NCBI RefSeq assembly: GCF_958295425.1
Contig: NC_081150.1
Coordinates: 8,121,001-8,185,000, forward strand
Reading direction: 5' to 3'
DNA from: Solea solea
Lineage: Eukaryota; Chordata; Actinopteri; Pleuronectiformes; Soleidae
DNA length: 64,000 nt
Position numbers and translations under genes: made by a program. The notes under the pieces were generated by a model, which saw only the letters and a list, made by a program, of their open reading frames with translations, was not told the DNA's origin and did not search any database. Below are positions 46,700 through 58,079 of the stretch, one piece after another. Position 1 is the stretch's first letter. Each line of letters opens with the position of its first letter.

Positions 46700-46817
46700 C
46701 TGACTTTCAACAGCGTGCGGCGCAGCAGCCGGAGCCTGTGGGTCAAGTCTGTTTGTCCACCAGTCAAGATGATTTTAAAGAGGAAGAGGTCAAAGCGCTA
46801 TAAAAATATGATGTATT
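46700..46817 (+). mobile_element. LINE 3' tail, split by a SINE
   Basis: The stretch ending 'caaagcgctataaaaatatg' then 'atgtatt' resembles the AAGCGCTATATAAATATGATG end of fish LINEs. It continues after the SINE as ATGATGTATT followed by an ATT array (47199-47246). A 35-codon frame from ATG 46697 runs into it and is not convincing as a gene. Confidence 0.5.
46806..46817. repeat. SINE target-site duplication, left
   Basis: ATATGATGTATT, identical to 47199-47210. Confidence 0.85.
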
Positions 46818-47198
46818 CATCAGTCATCATCTACCGCTTTATCCTCCGTCAGAGGGTCGCGGGGGGTGCTGTGCCAATCTCAGCTACATCGGGCGATAGG
46901 CGGGGTACACCCTGGACAGTTCGCCAGTCCATCGCAGGGCCACACACACAGAGACAGACAAACAACCATTCACTCTCACACTCACTCCTATGGTCAATTT
47001 AGAGTGTCCAATTTACCTATCCCCACATTGCATGTTTTTGGACTGTGGGAGGAAGCCGGAGAACCCGGAGAGAACCCACGCACACACGGGGAGAACATGC
47101 AAACTCCATGCAGAAAGGCCCTTGTTCCAACTGGGGCTCGAACCCGGGTCTTCTCGCTGCAAGGCGAGAGTGCTAACCACTACACCACCGTGTGGCCC
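46818..47198 (-). mobile_element. Full-length tRNA-derived SINE
   Basis: On the minus strand it begins GGGCCACACGG and carries an A box TGGTGTAGTGG (47187-47177) and a B box GGTTCGAGCCC (47144-47134). The conserved body has 'gagtttgcatgttctccccg', 'ttctctccgggttctccgg', 'ttcctcccacagtccaaaaa' and 'ccagggtgtaccccgcctat', then a GATGATGACTGATG-type end. It is flanked by a perfect 12-bp duplication, ATATGATGTATT. The body and tail look like an L2-assisted fish SINE. It is the reference copy for the fragments at 2193, 31845, 35628, 53490 and 55168. Confidence 0.85.
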
Positions 47199-47210
47199 AT
47201 ATGATGTATT
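47199..47210. repeat. SINE target-site duplication, right
   Basis: ATATGATGTATT, identical to 46806-46817. It runs into an (ATT)n array up to 47246. Confidence 0.85.
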
Positions 47211-47348
47211 ATTATTATTTATTATTATTTATTATTATTATTATAAAGAGTACTGATGTAGATTTCAAATCAGGTCTGGAAGGCATATATTAGGAATGGA
47301 TGGTAATTATGACTTGTGTGACATGTATTTTACATTTTCACACATGTT

Positions 47349-47362
47349 GTTTCCATAGTAAC
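47349..47362. promoter_or_regulatory. X-box-like RFX site
   Basis: GTTTCCATAGTAAC, one mismatch (position 9) to GTTNCCATGGNAAC. Confidence 0.4.
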
Positions 47363-47659
47363 ACATCACTCTGTCAGGGGGAAAAAAAGGGCCATTTAAA
47401 AATGTCGCACATGTGAGAAACTTTATTCCCTCGTATTTCTCTTTTCTCACTCTCTCTCTCTTTATCTCCTGTCTAAAATAACACACACGTCTGTGCCGAG
47501 TGTCTTCTGCTTGATCCTGTCCCCAAAAGCTCATCTTGAGCTCCATTTGCCTTCAGATCAGACTCCGGTGATGCTTTGTTCTCTTTTGCTTTGCTCTCCT
47601 CACAACCGAGTTGGTAAATCAAACCTCTCCTGGTCCCGCCAGACTTTCAGGGACAAATG

Positions 47660-47672
47660 GAGAGAGAGAGAA

Positions 47673-47705
<33 letters not shown>

Positions 47706-47706
47706 C
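47660..47706. repeat. (GA)n microsatellite
   Basis: GA units with a few CA and AA interruptions. Confidence 0.95.
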
Positions 47707-48663
47707 AGAACATTTCTTTGCAACACAGAGTCAGTAATGAGGACCGTGTTTTTCTTCTGAATGGAGTCCTTGCTTTAAATCAAAGCAGTCAAAGGTCATG
47801 TCTTTCAACAGTGTCAGTCCTCCTAATGAGCAGATACCAACCCTTTACTGCTGTAGATTATTGTTATGAATAATGATAAATACTGTGTGGACATGGACTT
47901 GCAGGTATACTGTACAATAGCATTTATGGTCAATTTTACACTAACTTTTTGTATTGTGATCTCTACTTAAACCACGAGTATAGATCCTCTGTTACCCCCG
48001 TGGACCTCTGGGTAATATTCACAACACTACGGTCCTGGTTTGACCTACTTTTTTTCTTCCCTACTTCCCTCCCTAATCACTTATTTACACACACACATAT
48101 AAGCGATTGACAGAAACAAGTTTGTGATGTGTGGTTTGTCTGTCTTTGACCGTGGCCTTGTTTGTCGACACTGTATCCAGGAAGGTTAGAACTATGAGAC
48201 GCAGAAAAGCAGACCAGCACATGGAGGCATTTCTTTCCAATATTGGACACTCATGTTTGTGAGAAGCTAGAATACGATTACTGAATGTCCACGTTTATTT
48301 TTAGCAATGAAATCCTCTTCTCAACATTCTTCCTTTCTGAGCCACAGTGTCTCTCTTTTTGCACACTCCCGACATTAAATGCGTCACTCTCTGTACGAGA
48401 GAGCCACGTGGAGCTGATAGGCTTAATCATCACAGTGTGAAATCATTTGATTCTATTTAAAAGTTAAAAATGTATTTGCTATAAATGTTGTCTTACATTA
48501 TGAGGAGTCTGCATTGATGATTGGACGATTTGTCCGTAACAGATGTGGATTACAGAGCTCAGAGGTTTCAATCAAGGTTGAAACCAATAATCCATTAATA
48601 ATCCCACAATGCCAGTTTTTTGGTTTGTTTGTTTTCGTTATACATTAAAAAATGCCATAGTTA

Positions 48664-48667
48664 ACAC

Positions 48668-48698
<31 letters not shown>
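48664..48698. repeat. (CA)n microsatellite
   Basis: About 17 CA units with one CG interruption. Confidence 0.95.
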
Positions 48699-49219
48699 TC
48701 ACAGTTGAGTGCAGTGTCGCTGTGCCCGAAGCACACTGAATGTGTCTCCTATTTCTGTACCAGCCAGAGTTTGTTTTTCTCTTCGCTCTATGTAGGTGCA
48801 TTTGTTTATTAGTCTGTAACTAAAGGTTTCATTGTGCATGTTGGTGAGAGGACCTCATTATATTCAGACATGTGTTGTTCTACCTTAGGTTAATTGTGCA
48901 ACATTGCCTCCCTTAAATTAAATTGAAAGTAAACAGATGGAGCAGTTGTTAATTGAACTAATCTGTGTTTCGGAGAAACATTTTAAAACAGTGCCACTGC
49001 GGTTATGTTTTCTCTTATATAGTTGTAGCAGTCTATTAGGTGAAAATAGCCTGCTCTCTTACTTTTCTTATCAATACGATGGCAATTACACTGGAGATTT
49101 TTCATGGGTCTAAGTAGCATTTCTTTCATTCTGGTGTGATTATGAAGTCATTTTTTAACTTTACATATGTGAATCATGTCACACATAGTAACTAGTGATT
49201 CTTTTCAGTTTGTTCAAAT

Positions 49220-49283
49220 TGTTCCGTGTCAATAATTTGAGTTAGAAATTGATTAATAATTGATTATTTGTTGCAGCCCTAGT
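49220..49283 (-). mobile_element. hAT-like terminus
   Basis: The right edge reads TTGATTATTTGTTGCAGCCCTAG, i.e. an inverted CTAGGGCTGCAACAAATAAT terminus typical of a fish hAT repeat. Only this end is recognised. The left partner is missing. Confidence 0.5.
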
Positions 49284-50356
49284 CATAAACCACCAGCAGC
49301 CAAGACAGAAACTGTGCAGTAGTCATCAGTGTGTATATGTGTTCTGTTATGAGTTTGAGGCGGAATGGTCAAAAGGTGGTCATGAAGGTTTTAAAGGGAA
49401 GCACTGCTGTGGCAAATGAAGTGGTACGAGACTGAAAAGAGAAAAAAACCTGTCATTCATATCTGGCCTGGAAAACATGGCGTACTAAAAACAGATACTG
49501 CCCCATAAAGAGCACCAGCCCTTTTATCAGCTGCAGGAGAAGACACTGGAAAAGTGAACCTAAATCTTTATTTGAAACAATGTTGTCACAATGAACTCTC
49601 AGCAGGCTTGAAAAATATCTATTTACAGAAAGGATCGCACTGTTTGCCAAGAGGCCTCGCTGTAAAAGGTATAATGAGGCAGCATGAAATCCAGCCTCCC
49701 ACACTCCATTTTCATTCATATTACACTTGAAGATTCTGAGCTATAAAGAAAATCCTTTCAAAGCCTTCACGTGGAGGTTCTCAACGTTTATTCTATATTA
49801 TTTTCATGTATTTGACAATGCTGCCCGCACTCTTGTGCGGCATACTTAGATTTAAGATAGATTTTTAAAAATAATAGTGAAGAGTTCCATTTCCTCGCTG
49901 CACACATGACCTACCGGGAGCCCCCTCTGACAGATTTTCCGTGTCCCACATCCCAGAATAGAATGTATATAGACCCTTAACATCAACAGTGTCTATTTAC
50001 AACTGGCACAGTGGAAGTGGGAAACACAACTGGAAGGAACAATAACGCCCTACTGCTGTTGAGCAAAATGCACACGTTGATTTCTTTTGTAAAAAAAATC
50101 CACAGTTGGAATTCATTCGACACGCGATTCATGTTTTGCTTGTGGCAAATTAAATATTGCCTAATTTGCTTGTTTAATAAAAGTTCATTAAGCTATGAAG
50201 TGTCACACTTAATCCCTTGCTCATACAGCCGTAATCCAGCCCATGCACAATGCCAGAACATGTTTTTTAGAGCTGCTATCAATGTCATATGTACACAGTA
50301 TGATAATAACTGCCTTTAAATATTGATCACCACATTCTCCAAAACATGAACCGAGT

Positions 50357-50410
50357 GTCTGTGTGTCCGTCTGTCCGTCTGTCCGTCTGTCTGTCTGTCT
50401 GTCTGTCTGC
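50357..50410. repeat. (CTGT)n/(CCGT)n microsatellite
   Basis: Tetranucleotide array alternating CTGT and CCGT, about 12 units. Confidence 0.95.
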
Positions 50411-50490
50411 ACTGTGGTCTGACGACGAGGCAGCTGGAGGCAGCAGAGCTCTAGGTGAAGGCAGGTATTTGAGCTCCCAGACAAAGATCC

Positions 50491-50510
50491 AGTTTCCTCA
50501 GGGGGCGCAA
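50491..50510 (+). promoter_or_regulatory. Weak CTCF-like motif
   Basis: TTTCCTCAGGGGGCGCAAC has the CAGGGGGCGC half of the CTCF consensus but a weaker upstream part. Confidence 0.3.
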
Positions 50511-51084
50511 CAAATGTTTGCCTCACAAATGAAGAATTCAGGTAAAAGAAGAAGTGGAGCAAAAAACCTCTCCAAACCAATTAGCATTGCTGTCTGAGAT
50601 GGCGTCTCTGGAGGGTGGGGGAGGAAAAGGAGGGGTCACAGACACTGTGATTTTCTATTTTTAGATGCGTAAAGCTTCCCCCTTAGACGCTTATTTTTGA
50701 AGACCCAAGGGTAGACATAGATAGCGAAATCTTTTTTTCTTCCAGCTATTTACATTTTCTACCCAGCCATATTCTTCTTTGGCTGTTTTATTGAATAATC
50801 ACCTCGATTTGACTTTTCCAGAGAATCTGCACCATCTATACCAATGGGCATTGCATTTATATCACATTTCTGGTATTAGGCTGATGCTCACATACAATTC
50901 AAACCAAGTAGACACTGATCCCAGAGTTTTCGAGACCTCTGTCTAATAAAATTCAAAACATACATCTGCCTTTTATAAGATAAACTGACATATTTCCCAT
51001 TCATTTCTTTAAGGTTTATCTCAGTTACTTTGTCTTCATACACTTTACATTTGATGTGTTGACTTTAACCATGTGGTTTTAGTT

Positions 51085-51302
51085 ATTGAAATCCTGCCCA
51101 CACAAATACACATTCATAAGCTTCATAGAAGAAGTCTTAGAAAGAAATCCATGAGATAGGAACAGTGGACTGACAGAGGGTGAGAGTGCAGTAGAGGATC
51201 CAAGGTTAGGGGTGGTAAGGAAAGTGCTATAGGACAGAAGAGGCTCTAGGAAGAGTTGGGTTTTCAGGAGCTTCTTGAAGATAGACACTGTTCTGGCTCT
51301 CC
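51085..51302 (-). mobile_element. LINE 3' end remnant (copy of 20040-20318)
   Basis: The minus strand reads VSIFKKLLKTQLFLEPLLSY and then UTR sequence CTGCACTCTCACC...CTGTCAGTCCAC, shared with 20090-20235. It lacks the final tail. The two copies define the same family and lie in opposite orientations. Confidence 0.7.
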
Positions 51303-51309
51303 AAAGAGA

Positions 51310-52510
51310 CAGAAAGAGAAGCTTCTTGTTGTTTTTAAAAGTGCTGACAAGACTCAGTAGAGATTCATCACATACTTTTTAATTTAACGGTAATCAAACT
51401 GTATTATTTCCCTGAAAACAAAGCTAAAACAAAATTATGAATAGAAGTGCCAGGCTGGGAAATGTTAAAAATAAATACAACAAAGTAATGATTAAAAAAA
51501 AACCTTTGTGATTCACGTTAACCCACTTTCTTTTAGTCTTTAACAATACATTTAATGGTTAATGGTTTTTTTATGGAAAAAAAAAAAAACCCACCAACAT
51601 CCCATTGGACTGGCTCCATATTTAGATTCCAACCCCCTCCTACAGAGTGAGTCTCTTCCTCCCCAGTGATTCTACATGATAGTGCACCCTGCACTTAATC
51701 CTTCTTCAGTGCTGTCTCGGCAGCAGAAAGCCTGCACGGCTAATACCTCCTCACAATGTACCCACAGAGCTGTCAGCGGCAGCAGCAGCAGCAGCCACCG
51801 CGGGGGGGAAATAAAAGATGAAAATGATTCATGTGATGTTATGTTGTGCTTCTCGGTAAATCAGCCAGAATAAGTCAACTAATTTATGTTTCTTACACAA
51901 CACAGACTGTGTGTGGCGGGCGATATGAGTGAAAGCTTTTATTTGATCTTATTTGTCCTTCAAAAGTGAGGGAGGCTGATTTACGCGTCTGCTATTGGTC
52001 TCACTGATGCCATATGTGTGCGTTGCCTTTGTGTGTGATATACTGTATGTGTTAGTATTTATGTGTGTGTGTGTGTGTGTGTCAGGTAGTGTAGCAGCTG
52101 TTCCAACACTCTTTGCTGGTGAGTCAACCCAAACCAGCAGGCTCAACAGTGACCTTTGGAGGTCAGAGACTGGACTGGACCAATCATACGCGCAGTAAAT
52201 AACCGGGATTATCCAGACTGTGCATCCAGCAACTGCTCCCATTCTCCAGCACTCCACAGAAGCTGTCACTCAGTCTCCACACTCTCATTTCACTCCCCTG
52301 CTATTTCATCACACTGTGTTTTTTTTGGTCCCCCATTCACACTGCTGAGAACCCCAGAGACCGAACTTGTGTCACATTCAAATCTACTGTAAATGACACG
52401 CCACCACCATTTAAACCAAGAGCTGAGGAAAGGAGGCAGCGTTCACTCTTTGTATTTACATTTAACACAGTTTCATACAGCTGAGTTGTACTGACATGCT
52501 GCTGTTCACT
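51310..52510. other. Mostly single-copy non-coding sequence
   Basis: A-runs near 51492 and 51579, a CAG tract near 51779-51795 and a TG microsatellite at 52062-52082. No supported gene. Confidence 0.4.
52062..52082. repeat. (TG)n microsatellite
   Basis: About ten TG units. Confidence 0.95.
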
Positions 52511-52514
52511 GCCG

Positions 52515-52534
52515 CCCCCCCCCCCCCCCCCCCC
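52515..52534. repeat. Poly(C) run
   Basis: Twenty consecutive C, giving G20 on the minus strand. It may also be length-unreliable in an assembly. Confidence 0.95.
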
Positions 52535-52914
52535 AGTGACTGCATAGAACTACCACATGCCGTCCCGCCTGCTGAAGCAGACAAAAGGCCGCAACATGAT
52601 TCACTCAAACAAAAGTGCATCTACTGTAATGTCAGTGCGGGCTGTCAAATAATCAATCCTCTGCATGTACACACAGTGAAAGTGTAAAATCATGGTTGCA
52701 CCATTAGGAAAGGTGTGCACTGGAAAGAATCACAGCAAGCCAGGAAAACTGGGGCGCATTTCCTCTCTAAAGATGCTGTGTTTTTGAAGTTACACACAGC
52801 TTTCAGATGTATGAACTACAGGCTGACCTATATGGATTTCTCGGTTTTTACTATTTCACCATTTGTTTTCCTCCATCTGATAAAATGTAGCTGTTTATTG
52901 ATGACGACTAATGA

Positions 52915-53010
52915 GGGCTGTCAAAGTTAATCGTCGCGATTAATACCGCCGAGATGAACACGATCAAATAATTGAACGCACGTTTGTTGACTTCTGGTGT
53001 GCGCTGACCT
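52915..53010 (+). mobile_element. hAT-like terminus
   Basis: GAGGGCTGTCAAAGTTAATCG, followed by the TCGCGATTAAT style continuation, is like the AGGGCTGTCAAAGTTAA ends of fish hAT repeats. The element may extend to about 53430, but its right terminus is not clear. Confidence 0.5.
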
Positions 53011-53489
53011 CCGACATGACGGGATTGCAGGGCGGAAGGTTTCATTTTTAAAGAAGCTGAGCGACGGCACTATCGATCAAATAAACATGCGTGTCAGTGC
53101 ACATGATATTGACAATGACTGGAAGTTGTGATGCTTTGCCTTGACTGTCAAAAAAAATAAAAAAAAACAGAGGCGCGACTAATTGCTGCGCAGAGGAATA
53201 CCTCGACATCCCCAACGAGTGGAGAATAAGTGGCAAACTAACCACTAAGTGCCCGTAATATGCTGGCATCTGCCCGACGACTATTTGGACACCTACTCTC
53301 CGTGGTTGACTGCTTTCATTTGACTGTGCTTTGTTGTTTTTTTTCTTGTTGCATACAGGATAGCAGTCATCCATGTTGAGCCTTTATTTTAAGACGACCT
53401 GGTTGGCACTTGATAGGCCAGTTATTGAACAACACTAATGGTCTCTCCAACCTACATTTTATGTCTGCAATGCACTGCAGCATTTACAC

Positions 53490-53545
53490 TCACTCACTCA
53501 TCTTCTACCACTTTATCCTCTAAATGAGGGTTGTAGGGGCAACTA
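53490..53545 (-). mobile_element. SINE tail fragment
   Basis: CACTCACTCATCTTCTACCA, then CTTTATCCTCTAAATGAGGG, match the tail region of the SINE at 46818. Only about 55 bp remain. Confidence 0.55.
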
Positions 53546-53554
53546 GTGTCAACA

Positions 53555-53690
53555 ATTAATGTGTAAATTAAATATTAAATACATGAAACGAGATAATAAT
53601 TGGCTGATTAATTAATAATAATCGGTCAATGCTGATTATCAAAAAATGGCAAATATTATCTTGGCTAATCGATTACTCAGCAAATTGAAA
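53555..53690. repeat. AT-rich decayed repeat
   Basis: Alternating TTAATTAATAATAATCGGTC and ATCGATTACTCAGC stretches look like the interior of a 'TCGATTAATCG'-type fish DNA repeat. No ends are visible. Confidence 0.25.
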
Positions 53691-53736
53691 TGAACATTAG
53701 CACCCAATCACACTTGAGCACTTTTGGTTTGGATGT

Positions 53737-53758
53737 AAAAAAAAAAAAAAAAAAAAAA
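53737..53758. repeat. Poly(A) run
   Basis: 22 consecutive A. No retro-copy is recognised upstream, so it is listed as a simple repeat. Confidence 0.9.
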
Positions 53759-55160
53759 GATAAATGGCATTAAACGTTATGACTGATGATGTGATGCCCA
53801 TAGAGTTGTAGGTGTGTGTGTGTGTGCGCGTGCGTGGGGTCCAGGACAGGGAAGGGAGGTCATAATTAGCAATCATAGTAATTAGACTAAAAGGTTAACA
53901 AGACTACGCAATTTATTACCGGATATGAAACAACACACAGGTACTTTTACACACACACACACCCACACACACACACACACATACAGAGAGTCACTCATAT
54001 GTGGAAAGTGAGCAGACATTTCCGATCTTGCAGTTTGTTGAAATTGCTCGTGACATTTCGTACCCCGGCACTTAACCCGACCCCCCAACTCCGCACCCGC
54101 CTTTTCTCTTCAGCCATTGCATCTTATTAATGCTGATAACCAATTAACACAAGCAAGAATTAGTAACCTTTTCCATTTCTCCTCTGTAACACTAATGACC
54201 CCGATGTGCTCTGCTACTTATCTTTATCCTTGCTATCCAGAGACACAAGTGAGTTTATTTCAATGCCTGGAGCTGGAGTTAATGTGGCAGCACTCACAAG
54301 GAGGAAGATGAATATAGTTGAGGTTCTGTTTATTGTCTCAAAGGGCACCACCACCACCACCATAGGAGCTCTCATGAACATTATGTCCAGAGGGGAACTA
54401 TTCACCCATGAGCACTTGCTTCCGGTCTGACTGATCATTTTTTTATGCAGATGCTGTCAACCTCTATGTCCTGACCCAAGCAAAAAGAGAGAGAGAGCGA
54501 GAGTTACAATAAATCTAGTAACAAACATTTTGTTGTTACAAAGTGTGAAATTCTTATTTATTTATTTTTTATTCTTTAACAAGCTCAGACAAAAGTACAC
54601 ATGAAACCAAAGTCTTTTGACCATCAATTTATGGTTCAGCAATGCAAGACGTTCCCTGCACTAAAAAAACGACCAATATCACCCAGGCGGGAAATAAGTT
54701 GCCTGTGAATGCAACTGATGATCAATCATTGAAAAGTCAATGGACACTGTGGCAATTATCAGTCGAGTTTATGTTCCAATATTAGGCGACACACTCGGCG
54801 TAACATCTTATTGAACTGTAGAAAAGAGCCGCCAAAGAAAAAAAAGCTGTGGCTGCATACAGGGTGTTATGTTGCTAGGAGACACAATGCAGTAGATGTA
54901 ATGCTCATTTACTGCACACAACTTTAAATCACTTGTTGTGACAGTCTGTCAATCTGCTCTACAGACCCAGCTCTCCAATCCACTCAACAAGACTACTGTA
55001 TGTCCTCACTCACCTGGTATATTAGAGACGCACAAGCACAGACGTTTCTAGTTCCGTTTCAGATTAATATGAACGGAGACCTTTAAAAAAATGATGACAC
55101 AGTTGCCTACGCTGACTTCCTGATTGATTCATATTGGATATTGGCCACAAGCTTAATGAA
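53759..55160. other. Mostly single-copy non-coding sequence
   Basis: CA/TG tracts at 53813-53830 and 53949-53981, a CAC tract at 54337-54362, and an X-box-related GTTGCTAGGAGAC at 54871-54883. No supported gene. Confidence 0.4.
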
Positions 55161-55167
55161 CACTCTC

Positions 55168-55350
55168 AGTGTCGCATGGAGTTTGCATCTTCTCCCTGTG
55201 TGTGCGTGGGTTTTCTCCGGGTTCTCCAGTCTCCTCCCACAAAACATGCAATATGGGGATTAGGTAGATCGGACACTCTAAATTGACCTGGGTGTCCAGG
55301 GTGTACCCCAAGACCTGTATGTGGAGGATAAAGTGGTAGAAGATGAATTA
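55168..55350 (+). mobile_element. SINE fragment
   Basis: The plus-strand copy has 'ggagtttgcatcttctccct', 'ttttctccgggttctccagt', 'gacactctaaattgacctgg' and 'ggataaagtggtagaagatg', then an AATTAATAAATG tail. It lacks the tRNA head and an internal segment between the 'ttgacc' and 'tgtccagg' parts. Confidence 0.8.
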
Positions 55351-56449
55351 ATTAATAAATGACTTTGTGTAGAAGGTGCAATTCAGAGAGGCACTTTAAA
55401 AACATCACAAAGACAATATATTCTATTATATATATTATGACACATATTTTCAGGGACTATAGGTGACATGAATGATCATTTCTAAACATGTAACATACAC
55501 TGTAGCTCTGTATGAAATGTATGGGAGCATGAGATCAGCATTAAAAGCTTTAAACAGTTCATACGTGCTTTTTGACACATTATTCATTCTCCCACACAAA
55601 GCACACAGAGAGGCAGGAAGGACCCAGCCTTGCGGCCATGTTCCAGTGGCTCTTCAATTAACATGTGATTAGGTAGATGGTGGTCCGTATTGACGTTTCA
55701 TTAGTGGCAGAGTCAGTGTATTGCTGTGTCATTTATGTTTATGGCGTGAGAAATCAGAGCTATAGGACAAACCCTAATGAAGATGTCCTCTTGTTTCTCA
55801 AGCCTGACACAGTGAATACTCACTCGGATGAGATTGTTTGATTTTTGCGTGTTCTGAAGAGAGTGCTATATCTGTTTTTTGCCTCTTGGAGGCAGCAAAA
55901 TCAATAAACACAGCCTTCTGGGTTTGTTGCTAAATTTCCCTTTTTTTTTAGGACTAGAGGAGTTTGCAGATGTTATGCAATCAGAATCCTCACTTAAAAC
56001 TCAGGTACTAAAGGTACGTAATGATCGGCGTTATTGATCAGTAAGTCCATAATAAACTTAAATAAACTGCATCCCCTGTCTACAGAAGCACAACTGAATT
56101 CCACTACACCCACACTGCATACACGTTTCTCCCAGTGCTGGATTGTTACTTAACAACTTCTTAGACTGCAAAAAAAAAAGGAAAAAATGTGGCAGATATT
56201 ATTATATCACATAATGAAAGAAGTGTGTCTGTCCAAAACTTGAGTAGCCTGTGAATGAGACAACATTCAACAGTTTTTCTGGTGATCCTGTCTGTTGCAA
56301 CTTAAATAAAAGAGTAAATTGTTGATTTTGGCCTTTTTAGTTTGCTGGTTGTTGCTGCCTTCCACTAAGTTGAGGAGATAAATGACGATGGAATCACGAC
56401 GAGTGACGCCTGTCCCATTAAACAAAGTGATTTCATTCGCTGTCATCAA

Positions 56450-57070
56450 AAATATATTAATTCTAACTCCTTTAACGAGACAAATGGGGTAGATTTGAAA
56501 GGATTGGAGAAGAGAGAGTAAACAGAGCTATTAATCGCGGGATCGTTACACAAAACATCAGCTTGCAAATGACTTACCGTTTACCAATTCATCTGAAACT
56601 CACCGATCGCGAAAAGTTCTTTTAATTGACAAATATGAACGACAATACGTTACACTGTGGATTGTCTGTCCAGCTCCGCCGATGGTAATGATGATTCTCA
56701 TGAATGGCATTGTGATGTGTTTGTGTGCAGCGGTGTGAAGACATCTGGATTGAGACGCGTGTAGAAAGATATGACCTTTACTCTCTGCACCTATAGGGCC
56801 AGGATATTAACCAGCAGGCCCCTCACTGGGTGGATTGATTGAGGTGCACAGCTCAGTAGAGATCAATATCAGCCTTAATATAGCCCATACTAAACATTGG
56901 CTTTTTAATGAGACACCAGTGGCAGTTTTTCACCTCACTTCTCTGGCTAAAGCGCCCATCATGATTCATGTCACTCTCCTCTCAACCTCGGGCACCTCTG
57001 CAAACATTCAGCCTGCTATTTCAGTCAATTTGATGGCAATTAGAGGGGAGCGATGTATTCTAGTCTGAGT
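56450..57070. promoter_or_regulatory. Possible conserved non-coding element cluster
   Basis: About 600 bp free of recognisable repeats, with balanced composition, several ATTA/TAAT cores (TATATTAATTCTAACTCC, GAGCTATTAATCGCGGG), a palindromic GATCG pair near 56540-56610 and an ATTGATTGAGG site near 56835. Texture suggests constraint. No alignment is available. Confidence 0.22.
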
Positions 57071-57156
57071 TGTCCAACACCATTATCAATCCTTTATGGA
57101 ACAAAATATCAGCCGTCCTGCTGAGCACACGTGTAAGCAATCCATCACTCTGTTTG

Positions 57157-57177
57157 AGTGTGTGTGTGTGTGTGTGT
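57157..57177. repeat. (TG)n microsatellite
   Basis: About ten TG units. Confidence 0.9.
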
Positions 57178-57829
57178 AAACATATTGAAGATAAATGCCA
57201 GAGACTTTGTCTTTAACTCTTATCTTCTGCCTCTAATATGATTAATTACATATGTGGAAGCCTTTATATTGTACTGTTATCTGTGTGTTTGGAGCCGTGT
57301 GACATCTGCTGCTCTGGAAGCTGTGCAGAGTCTGTTTGACAAAGTGGCAATCATCTTACAATAGCTCCCTCATGTGGCGGGAAGCTTCTCTACAGCTGCT
57401 CCCCGATGAGTTCTACCTGAACCTAAAGCTGCTCAACGGGCGAGATTTACTCCCCCTCTCTGAAGCTGGCTCACGCTCACTAAATGTTAACATTTGTCAG
57501 ACCACTGACGATTATTCAAGTCATAATGTCACATTTGCATTCTTTTGGCGAGCGAGTTCCCCCTGCTGCTCCCTCCTTTTAGCTCCAGGCTAGAGATTTG
57601 ACTTGATAAGTCCTCTCTCCACACGAGTCTCAGTCAATAAATCATCGTCAGGCTATGGCGTGACTTCCACGGTGAGAATCATTTGAGCATTTATCTGCAT
57701 CAAAGTGGATAGGACTGCAAACAAGTGTGTTCCTCCCCAATTTCCTTTTCATTTCAACGTTTTTGCAGAGGCAGCGTATTAATCGCACCCTTGCATTCCA
57801 CCAGTGAAGCATTTTTCAACAGTCTGAGC

Positions 57830-58075
57830 AGAGGTGGGTTATATATCACGGTGTGTTAATATGCAGATATATCTCAATATAAAGAAAACATGTACCGTAC
57901 AAATACAGTTAATTCAGTATTAGAGACGTATTATGTAGTATTATGATCTGTGTTACACTAAAAAAAAATTTGAAAAACGTACCTTTAATTTTAGATATCT
58001 GGTGTATTTTTTATTAATTTATACATTGGCTTTTTAATGATTACTAAAGGATATTTTCACGTGTAAGAAACAATG
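57830..58075. repeat. Dispersed repeat, copy B (pairs with 27594-27930)
   Basis: Has GGTGGGTTATATATCACGG and ATATATCTCAATATAAAG at its start and the shared blocks TTGGCTTTTTAATG (58026), AAGGATATTT (58047) and AGAAACAAT (58066), with the same 21 and 19 bp spacing as copy A. Same orientation as copy A for these blocks. Confidence 0.6.
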
Positions 58076-58079
58076 AAAA

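Larger units (their letters stand above)
47250..49210. other. Mostly single-copy non-coding sequence
   Basis: No supported gene. It contains a GA microsatellite, a CA microsatellite and an X-box-like site, listed separately. Confidence 0.4.
49290..51080. other. Mostly single-copy non-coding sequence
   Basis: No supported gene. It contains the CTGT array and a CTCF-like site described separately. Confidence 0.4.
55360..57825. other. Mostly single-copy non-coding sequence
   Basis: No supported gene. The 56450-57070 block is repeat-free and enhancer-like (separate entry), and a TG microsatellite lies at 57157-57177. Frames of 77 codons (56835-57068) and 85 codons (57336-57593) are unrecognised. 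Confidence 0.4.

Noticed and set aside
46697..46804. 35-codon frame from a well-placed ATG in CpG-richer DNA
   Set aside because: It ends inside a LINE-tail-like GCGCTATAAAAATATG sequence. Too short and without family support.
50357..50410. CRISPR-like regularly spaced repeat
   Set aside because: It is a plain CTGT/CCGT tetranucleotide array without spacers.
53737..53758. Processed pseudogene poly(A) tail
   Set aside because: No upstream exon-like or gene-like sequence and no target duplication were seen.
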